From positions 9,803,501-9,867,500 of the forward strand of contig NW_024881313.1 of NCBI RefSeq assembly GCF_018691265.1: a stretch of 64,000 nucleotides of DNA, given 5' to 3'. A program made the translations under genes and the position numbers. Source of the stretch: Tyto alba (Eukaryota > Chordata > Aves > Strigiformes > Tytonidae). The notes beneath the pieces were generated by a model that was not told where the DNA came from, searched no databases, and was given only the letters and a program-made list of their open reading frames with translations. Positions 12,080-22,628 of the stretch are shown in pieces (positions within the stretch are counted from its first letter, which is position 1; each line of letters starts with the position of its first letter).

Positions 12080-12950
12080 TTCAGCCATGGAGTTCTCTTT
12101 GTACTCCTCTCTTTTAATATTAGAGCACATATTGAAACGATAAACACAATGAAAAGCACAAAATATTTCATCAGTGTTGTAACTGTATATTTCCTTTATT
12201 CTGAAGAAATATCAACTTTTGAACAGTGCACAGAGGTAGCAACTTCTGCTTTGGACGCCGCTCTCTTTTAAAGACCGCATTGTTACAGTTAAATCTAAAG
12301 ACAATTTTTAAAAAGCATTAGATGTCAGAAAAGGGGGGAAAATCTTACCGTCGAAAGACTGCTGCAGGTTCCAGCTCAGTCTGAAACTGCAGGGAAAAGT
12401 GGAGCAGCTGCTGAACAAAAGTTTTAGATTTTTTTTTTTTAGAAAGTCTGCAAAACTAATTTCCCACAAAATAGGACTCAATTTCCGTTTAAGAAACTAG
12501 CTCTTGCAAATCTCATACAATTCCTGATTTTTTCCAATAGCAATTGAAATTCATTTTATCTTTCGCACATGGACCCAAGAATTTAAACTTAAATTGCAGG
12601 AGCGCAATGGTGTTATTTTTTGTTGTTGTTGTGGTTTTTTTTTGTTTTGTTTTTGTTTTTTAATTTTGATTTGGGGGAGGAGGAGGAAGGTAGAGTGAGG
12701 AGGAAGGGGTAAGAAACAAAACGTTTCCGCAATGGGCACCTCTTTAGTCAGTGATCAGTAAATGCGTTATCCTAATTTAAACCAGTTACCGGCCGCCTTC
12801 GTGACTACTGTTAATTCCACTACATGCATGGTTTTTTTTTTAGAAAAAGTAGATTAAAAAAGCCAAGCCCAAACTTCTCTGGCTTGTCCCTCTTGAGCCA
12901 CTGCAGAGCGCAACGAAGAAGATGAAGATGCGGGGAATAAAAGTGATGCG
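12080..12950. other. AT-rich gap between CpG islands A and B
   Basis: No gene is seen. It contains a T-rich (TTG/TTTG) tract at about 12613-12661 followed at once by a purine-only style tract rich in GGA at 12672-12709. A 12-base T run lies at 12429-12440. Confidence 0.75.
12672..12709 (+). repeat. GGA-rich purine tract
   Basis: An almost pure G/A stretch, with two T interruptions, directly follows a T-rich tract. Such tracts can form triplex DNA, but no function is shown. Confidence 0.7.
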
Positions 12951-12954
12951 AGTT

Positions 12955-13725
12955 CTTGTTTTGAAGGGGCAGGGGGCAAGAAGGGAACCCGGCCTTCCTC
13001 CGGCCGCACTCGGTCTCCCGGCGGGCGCCGGCGGCGCGGCGCGGCGCGGAGCCCCCCCCGCAGCCGGGGGCGCAGAGCGAGGGGCGGGCGGGCTAATGCT
13101 CCGCACCCGCGGCCGCTCCGCGCTCCTCGGCGCGGGGGGATGGCGGCGGCCGGCCCCGGCCCGCGCAGCTCCGCACTCCACCGCGGCCGCCTGCGCGCTG
13201 CGCCGCGCTGCGCCCTCCCACCTGGGCGCGCAGGTGAGGCGCTGCCAAGCGCCCTCCGCCCCCGCGGAGACAGCGCCGGCGGCAGACCCCCGAGTACCCC
13301 CCGCGGATTTCGCTTCACGTCTTTATTGCGCACCCCCGCCCGCTCCCCGGGGCGGTGGCAGCCCAAGCGGCCCCGACGGGGCGGTGATGGCCCTGCGGGG
13401 GCACCGCCACCCCCCGCCCTCTCCCCCCGCCGATCCGCCCGCGGCGGGTGGGGGGTGGGGGGGCGCAGGCGGCCCCGCCGGCCCCGGGGCAGCCCCGCCG
13501 GGCTCCGCGGCGGGGAGGCGGGCTCCCCGCGGCCCGCCCGGGGGCAGGGAGAGGCGGGCTGCGCCCCCGCGGAGCCGCCCCCCCCCCCCCCCCCCGCCAC
13601 CCCCTCCCCCGGCCTCCGCGGGCGCCCGGGGCGCGGGCGCGCAGCGCTGCCGCCCGCTGACGGAGCGGCTCGGCGCGGGGACGGCGCTGGCGTTTTGGAG
13701 GGAGTTTGCATGTGGTCAGTGCTGT
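12955..13725. promoter_or_regulatory. CpG island B, immediately upstream of the MEOX2 promoter
   Basis: Very GC-rich with dense CpG and NotI-type GCGGCCGC sites at about 13109 and 13183. GC boxes occur at several points, with an 18-base C run at 13578-13595. Long frames on both strands (up to 285 codons) have the Pro/Arg/Gly/Ala composition expected of random CpG-island translation. The island ends just before the TATA-like box, so it most likely belongs to the MEOX2 promoter. Confidence 0.9.
13231..13240 (+). other. Consensus 5' splice site inside CpG island B
   Basis: CAG|GTGAGG places a near-perfect donor at 13233/13234. An ATG with good context (G at -3, G at +4) lies at 13140. This could mark an upstream alternative first exon on the + strand. 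No acceptor or transcript is known from this sequence, so it may be chance. Confidence 0.25.
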
Positions 13726-13740
13726 GTTGCTAAGCCAGCC

Positions 13741-13830
13741 CCCAGCTCACATTACACACTACTGTATTTATAACCTCTCGGAGCTGTTTCCCCCTTCAAG
13801 CAGTTCTCTGGGACCACCTTCTATTGGCTT
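13741..13830 (+). promoter_or_regulatory. MEOX2: Probable MEOX2 core promoter with TATA-like box
   Basis: A TATA-like octamer TATTTATA lies at 13765-13772, just downstream of CpG island B and about 320 bp before the MEOX2 start codon. A start near 13795 would be expected from TATA spacing. An inverted CCAAT box (ATTGG) is at 13823-13827, which would then be transcribed, so the true start could be slightly downstream. GC boxes of the GGGGCGG type occur upstream, near 13081, 13353 and 13379. The exact start is inferred, since no transcript data are available here. Confidence 0.5.
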
Positions 13831-14088
13831 CAACCTCTCCCACTTCTTGACATCTGAGCAGCTCTGAGAAAGGCTCATCTAGGTCCGAGTGTTTACGCAG
13901 CGGAGACTGGCCACTAGGGCTAAAGACCTGGATTATCTGAGCTCAGCTGCCTGCTGCAAAGTCTGTCGTTGCCGTTTTGGAAAAAAAAAAAAGCCCAACC
14001 CCGATCTGTTTACAGTGAAAGTTGACAAAGGGTGGTGAAGTTGGATCTTTCCTAAACTCTCCTGCCTGGAACCTGAGACTTGCATGCC
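13795..14088 (+). other. MEOX2: MEOX2 5' untranslated region (start estimated)
   Basis: If transcription begins about 30 bp after the TATA-like box, the leader is about 290 nt. It contains no ATG except one at 14084, five bases before the real start. Short sites seen in it are GATTATC at 13931-13937, an E-box CAGCTG at 13944-13949 and a 12-base A run near 13981. No internal splice sites are evident. Confidence 0.5.
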
Positions 14089-14236
14089 ATGGATCACACA
14101 CTCTTTGGCTGCCTGCGCAGCCCCCATGCCACCGCGCAGAGCTTGCACCCTTTCTCCCAGTCTTCTCTTGCCCTGCACGGAAGATCTGACCACATGTCCT
14201 ACCCTGATCTGTCTTCTTCTTCTTCCTCTTGCATAA
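14084..14236 (+). other. Upstream ORF overlapping the MEOX2 start codon
   Basis: An ATG at 14084-14086 overlaps the start region of MEOX2 (ATGCCATGG) in a different frame. It has a weak context (T at -3, C at +4) and reads 50 codons to a TAA at 14234-14236, well inside the MEOX2 coding exon. It is the only upstream ATG in the estimated leader. Leaky scanning would be needed for MEOX2 synthesis. The peptide itself resembles nothing I know and may have no function. Confidence 0.45.
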
Positions 14237-14599
14237 TAGCGGGATACCCCAATGAGGAGGGCATGTTTGCCAGCCAGCATCATAGGGGGCACCACCACCA
14301 TCACCATCACCACCACCACCACCACCAGCAACAGCAGCACCAGGCTTTGCAGACGAACTGGCACATTCCTCAGATGTCGTCTCCTCCCGCCGCGGCCAGG
14401 CACAGCCTCTGCCTTCAGCCCGACTCAGGAGGACCCCCGGAGCTGGGCAGCAGCCCCCCCGTCCTGTGTTCAAACTCTTCCAGCCTGGGCACTAACACCC
14501 CCACGGGGGCAGCGTGTGCGCCAGGGGACTATGGCAGGCAGGCTCTGTCCCCGGTGGAAACAGAGAAGAGGTCCGGCAAAAGGAAAAGCGACAGCTCAG
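14089..14599 (+). CDS. MEOX2: MEOX2 coding exon 1: N-terminal region of mesenchyme homeobox 2 transcription factor
   Basis: This exon encodes residues 1-170 plus the first base of codon 171. The protein starts [17 protein letters not shown] and is recognisable along its whole length as MEOX2, a nuclear homeodomain factor known to act in somite, limb-muscle and vascular development. Visible parts are a Ser-rich stretch near residues 43-48, a tract of 12 His (68-79) followed by 4 Gln (80-83), a Ser/Pro/Gly-rich middle, and a basic KRSGKRK cluster at 160-166 that could aid nuclear import. I chose the ATG at 14089 because it has a strong context (G at -3, G at +4) and gives the family N-terminus. 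The frame is open upstream only to a TTG at 14080. The exon ends at a consensus donor (TCAG|GTAACG) at 14599/14600. The split codon G|AT gives Asp171 when joined to 53657. The family protein is about 300 residues, so this is a little over half. Confidence 0.97.
14292..14339 (+). repeat. MEOX2: CAC/CAG trinucleotide tract encoding 12 His and 4 Gln
   Basis: The His run uses mostly CAC with two CAT codons, which interrupt the repeat and should limit slippage. The four Gln codons include one CAA. The tract is characteristic of MEOX2, and its length varies between species. Confidence 0.95.
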
Positions 14600-14700
14600 G
14601 TAACGGCTCACGCTTTTCCCTGCGGGGCGGGACCCCCGGGCGGAGGGTGCCGGGGAGGGAGCTGCGCTGCCGGGACCCCGGGGCCCCACGCCGCAGCCGG

Positions 14701-14760
14701 GCTCGGCTCGGCTGGGCTCGGCTCGGCTCGGCTCGGCTGGGCTCGGCTCGGCTCGGCTGG
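14701..14760 (+). repeat. Patterned pentamer repeat (GCTCG/GCTGG)12
   Basis: Twelve 5-bp units fill exactly 60 bases. GCTGG closes groups of two, four and three GCTCG units, which suggests expansion by blocks. It lies 102 bases inside intron 1, close to the exon 1 donor. Confidence 0.95.
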
Positions 14761-14878
14761 CCCCGGCCGCCGCGGTGCTTTCGCCGCCGGCTGACACCAG
14801 GCTGCCGGGTCGCTCCTTCCCTCAAACGCGCCCTCGGGATCTCCATCATTAAAGCAAACTTTATTATGGCTACGGGGA

Positions 14879-14892
14879 GGGGGGGGGGGGGG
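14879..14892 (+). repeat. 14-base poly(G) run
   Basis: Uninterrupted G run near the 5' end of intron 1, just before the stop codon (TAA at 14896-14898) that ends the frame running in from exon 1. Confidence 0.85.
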
Positions 14893-15419
14893 AATTAAAA
14901 AGGGAAAATCCAGCACGTGATAGAGCGTGAAATCAAGGTGGTAGTGGTGATGGTGTGGCGGGGGGAGAGTTTCCTACAGTCGAGGAGAGAAGCGTTTGTA
15001 GTTTTGGTGAGGATTTTAGCATCTGGTCCCGCGTCCCCCCTCCCCCCTGCCCGATACGCCACCTCTGCTTCAAAATTCAGAATATAGCGCGCTCCTTCCC
15101 CTCCGCCCCTTCGCCGCGGAGCTCACTGCGGGTCCCAGGCGATTGCACAACGCTTGGAAACTTTGCCTTGGAAGTGGGGATTCAGGAGCGGAGCCGATGC
15201 CTTGCTGCCCTGTAGGATCTGGGTGCGCCTGCACCAAATCTGCAGCGTGGAAGGGGCAAAATTTGGAGTCTTTAGCGCAAACGGGTGAATGGGAGTTTTA
15301 GAAAGCTGCTTCACTTCAGTTTGCTGGTGGCGGGGGCGGAGGGAAGGAAGGAGCTGTATGACTGTTAAAATCACTGCAATTCTTTCTTAAAGATGAGCAT
15401 AAAACCAGTCATTCCAGGG

Positions 15420-15740
15420 CGATGATTTGGCATCACTGAGCGTGCAAAAAAAAAACTTGAAATAACCTCCGCTTCTTAATCCGGCAAAGCCTGTCAAAGT
15501 CCCACTCTGACAAAAGCCGCTCGGCGAAGGCAGCGCGACTGATGGCACTTCCGTTGGGGCACACATAAACCGGAGGGTCATCAAAAATACAGTGAGGCAG
15601 GCAGGACGCACTTGAAAAAGAGAGGGCTCAACAGTCTGAAAACCCAAGAGCAGGCGTAGCGAATTGTTTGTTATCAAGGAAGAGAAAGTGAAAGGCTTTT
15701 CCAGATACTTATGAAGTTCACAACTGAAACCGTGACCTCT
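15420..15740. promoter_or_regulatory. CpG-enriched block early in intron 1, candidate regulatory element
   Basis: About 14-15 CpGs occur in 320 bases, concentrated at 15480-15540 (CCGCTCGGCGAAGG and GCGCGACT). Background on both sides is much lower once island C has ended. GATA-like TTATCA is present near 15672. A 120-codon minus-strand ORF overlaps but looks accidental. It could be an intronic enhancer or a detached part of the CpG island. Confidence 0.3.
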
Positions 15741-18471
15741 TTCACTCAAAATGTTGTCAGCTTAGTGAAGTGGTAGGCAACAGAAACTATTTTAAAAACT
15801 AATCCTCGAGGATATCATCACTTTCTTCATTGTCCGTTATGTTGAGAAACATTTACAGTAATTTAGAATGGGTTTAAGTGAATTTCATCCTACGGAGCCG
15901 GTACACAGACTGAAAACTCTTCCAAGATTAAAAGCCGTATTTAGTTAAAACACTGGTGGCGAAATCTATTGTTGCATCTTCATTACATTTTATGAGATAA
16001 AAGGAATTCTCTGATTTCATGAGGTGTATGAGCAATACTAAAATTTGAGTCCCATTACTACTGGGAAAATAAATGGATGCCTGTCGGTGTAAGGATTTAT
16101 TGCGTTTGTCAGTCTATTTAAAGCTGAAGGAAAAAAGGAAATCGGTCCCTTTCACTGCCAGGGAAGTGTCTGTATCGCTTTCTGTTTATTTCGTTTTGCA
16201 ATGCAAACCAAAAAAAAAAAACCAAGCCACCAGTAGAGAATGTCCCAAACCCTACCCTGAAGTGACTGGACTCTTCCACTGGATTTAGTGGACAAAGGTT
16301 CGAGCCTTTAGCCGTGGTTACGCTTATCTTGCGCTGTACTCCGAACCTCACTTTCTGAAGACCAAGGCAGGTAACTCTTTTCTCCTCCCTTTCCCTAGGA
16401 AAAAAATATTATGGCCGTTCACACAATTGTGAATCTCTCAAACTGAAAAAAAGACATCCTTTGACAACAACTGGGTAGCTGCTGTATCTTTCATTTTTCT
16501 TCAGGAAAAGCCTGAGTTTTGGACTGAATGTTTAACCCCACCCCTTTATTAATCCTGAACTCTGGTGCTAGATATTTAATGGCCTTCTAATGTATGGCAG
16601 CAAGAACTGTTTTTAAGTTGCTGCATTTCTATATTTGTCATCCATAATTGCACCTCATTTGATTAAAAATCGTCCCCTTTATTTCTCATTAATCTGTTTT
16701 TTTTAAACAAATTACTGTACTTGAAAGAATTTCCTCCATGCCTCCCCCACTTTTAGGAGACATATTCATCACACTTGGAAATACTTCAGTAGGCATTTGT
16801 ATAAAATCCTAGTAGTAAAGAAATAAGAAGTGAAGAGAGAGTGTTTAAGTTTCAGTGCCAGCATTCTGAGACAATTATTAATGCTCTTGCTTATTTACAG
16901 ATACATTTCCTTTTCTTAAGCGGATCACTTAAAGCCACAGAATGTTCAGTGTTTTCTTGAGGACTGAATCTGTTCCGCACTTCAGAGCTGAATTAACCTT
17001 AGGGTACCCCTTTCTTGCACTGCTGTCCTTTTATTTCTGAATGTTGAAGATCAGGAGCGTTGATTCATAAAGCTGAGTTTATAGAGATAGTTTGAAGAAA
17101 GTAGAACGTGAACATTCCTTGTATCATTTATCTCCCAAACTAGTAACTGTTGTCCAGCCATATAGATACTCTGAAAATTTACCAGCAGAGATAGCCCTTT
17201 TTACTTACGGTGGCGGGAGAGTAATTTTATAAAATTATGAACAAAATCCAGAGAGCGAGCAAAATTTTGGATGATGGACTCTGTGTTTGTCCCTCTGCTT
17301 GCTCTTTTTCCCTGCAATTTGCATACTGCAGGGGAGTGGGAAGATGGAAATATTTTGCGTTATGCTCTGTTATATTTTTGTTTGGGATTGAGAAGGCACG
17401 GTGACATGTGCTTTCGTGATAGTTTATTAAACTGTCTGACTTACAGTTTTCTTTTGCCCTAACCCAGGTTTTAAGCAGTTTGGGAAGTTCCCTTTGAAGA
17501 TATTGAATAGGCTGCTACAGAACAGGGTGAAATTGTCAGCTATTCTTGTTGTAAAGTACTGGGAAATGCTGCTTACTAAGTCATCGACCCCTGCGTGCTA
17601 CAGCTGTCAGTGTGTCCAGGTTTTGTAGTTTCTCTCTCATTATCTCCAGAACATCCCTTTCAACCTGCCTAGGCCCAAGAGTGGGTCAGTAAACTAGCCT
17701 GCTAGTTGAGGAGTGATGCACACAAATCTTTAGATGTTAACGTTTTGCAGTGAATAATGGCATCTGCATCCTTGCCTTTATAACTCAGCTCTGCATATGT
17801 CAAGGATGTAGGAGTAAAAAGATGATACTAAATTAAAGGATAGGTTACAAATAAAATCGCTTATTTTAAAGCGCACTAATGGTCAGAATTATCTGTGTGC
17901 TAATGAGGTGCGGATGAAAACCATGCTGAGTGTATAAAAAACATATTCTTGGAGTGCCTTGTTGCTTTGTGGTACGAGTTGTTCTATATGGAATATTTTG
18001 GATTTTTCTAATGCATCCCCTCCTCATTACTTGCCTGTGACTTTTGAGGCATTTTATTTCTGTTTTTTATAGACTAGGTTTTGATTCTCAGACGCAGAAC
18101 ACATCAAATGCAAAATTACTACTGTGATTGTCTAAGTTGACTTACTTAGGTCCAAGTTTTCTTAAAACTTCAGTCAGAAGAAAAGCATATTAATGCCTAT
18201 ATAGAAAGTGTAATCTAGGTTTACTGAGAAATATGAAAAGAAAGTGAATCTGGTAGCCTTAAGGAAGCCCAAAATGCTGTGGCGAAAAAAATATATCTGT
18301 CCTATGCTGAAAAGAGCAGGAGGCTGAGTACTGTTGGTACTGTTGAAGGAATTCTTCTAAGCACTACAGCTATTCAAACATTTAATTGAGATAGATAAAT
18401 ATATGTTATAAGTAAATTTGATTCCAGTTAGAGTCTAATGTAATTAAACATGCCCCCAGGCATGAGAAGCC

Positions 18472-18498
18472 TTTTTTTTTTTTTTTTTTTTTTTTTTT
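18472..18498. repeat. 27-base poly(T) run
   Basis: Uninterrupted T run. Read on the minus strand it is a poly(A), but no AATAAA lies before it on that strand, so a retroposed tail is not supported. Confidence 0.9.
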
Positions 18499-20759
18499 CC
18501 CCAAGTTTGTCATGGAAAAATGTTTTTGTATGGCGCAGATTTCCAAGGAAAGGCTAACAGGTAATAACAACTCTTCATATTTTTGACTGTATTTACAGAA
18601 GTATCCTATAGGAACACTTCTGTTAAAACAGCAAAAACATTTCAGGAATCCGGTGTTTCAATAGCTGTTCTGCTGGTTTTTGTTCATTGACAAATCACAT
18701 GAAAAGAAAACAATACTCTTTTTTCCAGTGTTTTAACATACTTTACAACTTATCTATTCTCAATATGCAAGCAGTGAAAAATTACATCTCCAGGGAATTT
18801 ATTTTAAACGCATCTAAATATCATAAATTATATGTACTTTTTCAAATGGTCTCTAAAAAGCCAGGTCATTTTGATAAATGATTATAAATACAGCGAAATC
18901 GTGGGTTTTGAGGACTTTTGATTCGTTTCTGAAACACATCAGTAAGAAAAATGAGCTGCACACTTGTAGTCAAAAAGAACTGTGTAACTGATTCATCAAT
19001 ATGTCTGTGCTTTTCAGCGTGGTTGTAAACGGAAGCAAGAAAAAATATATAATAAAGCCTAGTTTTTCTGGAAAGAGTTAAATTGTTTGGTATCCAGTAT
19101 CAAAGCATCACCATTTAAAAAAAAAAAACAAACCAGCAACAACAAAAAAAAAACCTCTGTAGATTTCATAAATGAAACAATTTCAAAATTTGATGAATAA
19201 TAAATGTAGTTTTAGGAGAAAACTTTAAAGACTGATTGCTTAGCAAATGTTGGGGGTACCTAGCAGGCTACTTGCTGGATTATTTAGTATATGAAAATTT
19301 GCAATACATTCGCTTTTACTCTCAGGAAATACAATCAGGAACTTTTCTAGGACTGTAAATTTTGTAAACACTATTTTACTGATACTTTGCCCATAGCCAA
19401 AGAGTAATTCTGTGGACAGAAATAAGTATGGCCTCTAATTATGTATTTTTATCGGTTTATATATATCATTCAGTAGGATTTACACTTCCCCCTCCCCAAC
19501 CTGCCCTTTTAGAAACATCAGGGTCCCAATCCAGATGTTCACTAGAGCACAAATGCTTTTGTGAGAAGGTCTATTGACTCTAGTGGAACTACTGAGGTGC
19601 TCGAGGTTTTGTGAGCCCTTGGAGCTTAATTCTGTTCCTCTGTTTTAAATCTCTGATGCAGACGTGATTGCATGGTATTCCTTTATTATTCAGTATTAAG
19701 CACTATCAATGATCCCAGTCTTCAAAGCAAAGTCACTGAGAGGTCTGGATGAGTAAGAAGTGTGGTACTAGAACCGAATGCAGAAGGAGATATGGACGCA
19801 TGGGGATTCAAGATCCAAACATTCTGGCAATATCTGGAGAAAATGTCACTAAAACTTTTAAAAAAAATCATGGTTGTAGTTACCTTTCAGGATTTTTAAA
19901 CTGCTGTTGTATGGCAGAAAAAGAGAAATACTTTATAATTCTTGTAGATATTTATTGATAAAAATATTAGGATTGCCTGATTTTTTGAGCATTGCCAAAT
20001 CAGCATTATATCTATAAATCAAATTTTAATTTCATCGGTTTTAACAACCTAGGCTAAAATTTGTCCTAACATATCTAGCATGACTTCTCTAGTATGTTGC
20101 ACAGTAAGTAATCAGATTCTAGATTTGTTTTTTGGTCAGACTCGTTGCCCTTTTTAGACATGCTAATTATTTAATAAGTGCTTTTTAACTGAGCCTGTTA
20201 ATCTGTACATAGTTTGCCATTTGGAAGCACTCATTCTTTAGTGATGTGATGACTCGATATGCTGTATCTTTGAAGTCCTCAAGAGTAGGACTGAGCTCTG
20301 TGTCTTGAAATTCAAGGGAAGGTGACAATGTTATCTTTGCTGCTGTCTGCTAATAATCTGATATTGCTCACCGGATTATTGCTTTCAGCAAATACAGTAT
20401 TACACAGCAGTATGAATGGTTGCTGTAGAATGTTTGTTTCAGTAGCAAAATGAGTTCTACCAAGCAGTTTTGCTGGTCTCTTAAAAGGAAGCAAAATAAA
20501 TCTGGTTTCATCTGATAGAATAAGCAAAGTTTAAACCCATCAGTAAAATGTAGTTATGGTGGGGTTGAGTTCAATCCTTATTTTTGCTATGTTATCCTGT
20601 GTCCTTGTTCTAATACGCTTAAGAATGCAACTTGAAAGGACACTAAAGGAAAGTCATATTTTTTAAATATAAATACTTGCATATGTCACTAGTAAGGTTT
20701 CTAACTAAAATAGTGTGGTGTTAGAGAAGTTTGATAAACAGCACTTGAGGCTACTTCAT

Positions 20760-20900
20760 TACCTCAGTGCACAGCTGGGCACTGAACCCAGCCTTATGAT
20801 CTGTCTCGAGCCTGTGCCCTGTCCTTTTATGTCTGTTGCCCCAACCTGTACAATGGCAATACCAGTGCTTTCCTTCCATTTGTAAAGTACTGTAAGCTTT
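20760..20900 (+). mobile_element. Diverged MIR/CORE-SINE-like relic
   Basis: The segment has the order TGTTGCCCCAACCTGTACAATGGCAAT, then a TTTGTAAAGTACTGTAAGC-like end. This resembles the conserved core and 3' part of MIR-type SINEs (CCCATCTGTAAAATGG, then GTAAAGCGCTTTGAG). The match is by eye to a remembered consensus and is heavily diverged. The upstream part is unclear in orientation. Confidence 0.35.
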
Positions 20901-22590
20901 TATTTAATAAAAAGCTTTGTGTGCCTGTGTGTGCGTGCGTGTGTGAGCGCGCTCTTTTTTTAGTAGGCTTTAAAGACTTGCAGATCTGCATCCCCGTTTC
21001 TCAAGTATTGCTGGTGGCAGGGTAGGAGCGAGACAGTGAGCAGCCACCCCGCAGGAAAAGCTGCCGTCCCATTCCTCAGCATCACCTTTGCCAGCACGAG
21101 CTTGTGTGGCTGCATAGGTGTGCCCAGCAAGAAGTCATTTGACTTCTGGGGTGAGTGTCTGGGGTTTCTGATGACCGGATAGCTGCCCTTCTATGCTATT
21201 TAATGAAAATCTGAATCAAAAAGCGCCTGATGTAATTGTGTTGGATGCACTCTGTCTAGTCTTGTAGTGTTTGAATCAACAGATTTGAAGTATTTGAATC
21301 ACTAAAAACAGTTATTAAAATAAATGGTTTATAAACATACGTGCTAAGGGGAGTTTCACCTGGAAGGTACTGATGACAAAACTCCCACTGATTTTTGGTA
21401 GTACCTGATTTTAATACGTGCGTTCTTACTATGACTGTAGCTTAGCTTGGGAGGAGATAGACCAGTGAGCCGTGTGAGTGCTTATGCTTTTTGTGATATG
21501 CCGTCTTGTATGCTTCCAGCAGCAAACACAGCAAAGGAATGGTTGTTTAAAAACCAGTGCTGCCATCGGTTGTAGTTTTCCAGTGTTTGTTGTCCTTGTT
21601 ATTTATGTATATTACAAAATCTGTGTCCTTTGATAAGTTTACCTAAACAATACACATTTAAAATAATGCTTTAATAGACAAAAATTTAAATCATAGTGAT
21701 ATTATCCAATCTCTGCTAATTTTACATCTATATCTGAAATATCACTAGTGCAGAGACGCATCACTGTATCCTAGCATTCGCTGAGTGATGCAAAGTAGAA
21801 AAAAAAATCATTAATATAATGGGATATAGTAGTAGACAGTTCACTGTCATGCATGAAAAGTTGCTTCTGAAGTCTTCTACTAAATGTTATGATTCGACAA
21901 TTTAGACTGTCAAAATTCTACTTGTTAACTTTAGTGATAGTAAAGATGTAATATTTATTGTAGATTAGGGAAGATGTCCCTCATTTTGAGATCTTGGACC
22001 TACAGAAGACAGTAACACACCTCCTATTCAGAATTTGAGTTTGTTTTCCATATGGAATTGTGAATTTTACAAATGGTTTTGGGGGTAGGTTACTTGACTG
22101 AAAGTTGTGTGTAGTTATAAATAGGCATGCAATTATACATCAAAAGAAAAATCAGAAATCGTGTTTGGAAATTGGCTACTGAATATTTTGTTGTTTAATG
22201 ATGAATGTAATCATTCAGTACTACGCAGTCTGAAATCACTGGAGCTTCTTGCTCAATAGAAAGGAAAGAAGCAGTCTGAACTTTGTATTGAAAATTACCT
22301 GTGCTGAATAAACCTTGCAGTAGTGGGAAAAGGGGCCCTTAAAATACATAAACAGAAGAAAACATACATGAAAACTTAACAGTCATTTGAAAGAAAAGCT
22401 ATTTTGTACTCAAACCTATGTTTCCTTTTATCTTTCTTTTCAACAAATGAAACAAAATAATTGAACAAACAGCAGAAGAAACAAGTCTCTAAGGAATGAG
22501 TCAAATCTTTCATTTATGATGGAAGAGCATAGTTTTACTAAACCAATAAAATCCAGTGGATTATGAAACCCTAAGTGGAAGCCAAGTAAT

Positions 22591-22628
22591 CTTTTTTTCT
22601 TTTTTCTCTTTTTTTTTTTTTTTTTTTT
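22591..22628. repeat. T-rich low-complexity tract
   Basis: Runs of T interrupted by single C bases end in a 20-base T run at 22609-22628. Confidence 0.85.

Larger units (their letters stand above)
14340..15150. promoter_or_regulatory. CpG island C covering the end of exon 1 and the start of intron 1
   Basis: GC and CpG density stay high from the second half of MEOX2 exon 1 to about 15150, then fall to background. It contains the pentamer repeat at 14701-14760 and a 14-base G run at 14879-14892. Intragenic islands of this sort are usual for developmental homeobox genes. Confidence 0.8.

Noticed and set aside
11456..12271. 271-codon + strand ORF and overlapping frames of 144-157 codons in CpG island A
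   Set aside because: It reads through poly(A), G runs and C runs and gives Lys, Gly and Pro homopolymers. Several frames are open on both strands at once, as expected from high GC. No family resemblance.
12854..13773. 283-285-codon ORFs on both strands in CpG island B
   Set aside because: Pro/Arg/Gly/Ala-rich translations in both directions are typical of CpG-island DNA. There is no domain, no conserved start and no supporting gene structure.
13933..14473. Antisense ORFs of 156 and 176 codons over MEOX2 exon 1
   Set aside because: They are shadows of the MEOX2 coding strand. The Val/Met/Gly runs come from the reverse complement of the His tract.
14252..14794. 180-codon + strand ORF in a second frame of exon 1
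   Set aside because: Thr repeats come from reading the CAC tract out of frame, and it crosses the splice donor into the pentamer repeat.
16290..16325. GGTTCGAGCC resembling a tRNA T-arm
   Set aside because: The stem and 7-base loop geometry is wrong, and no acceptor stem, D-arm or anticodon arm fits around it.
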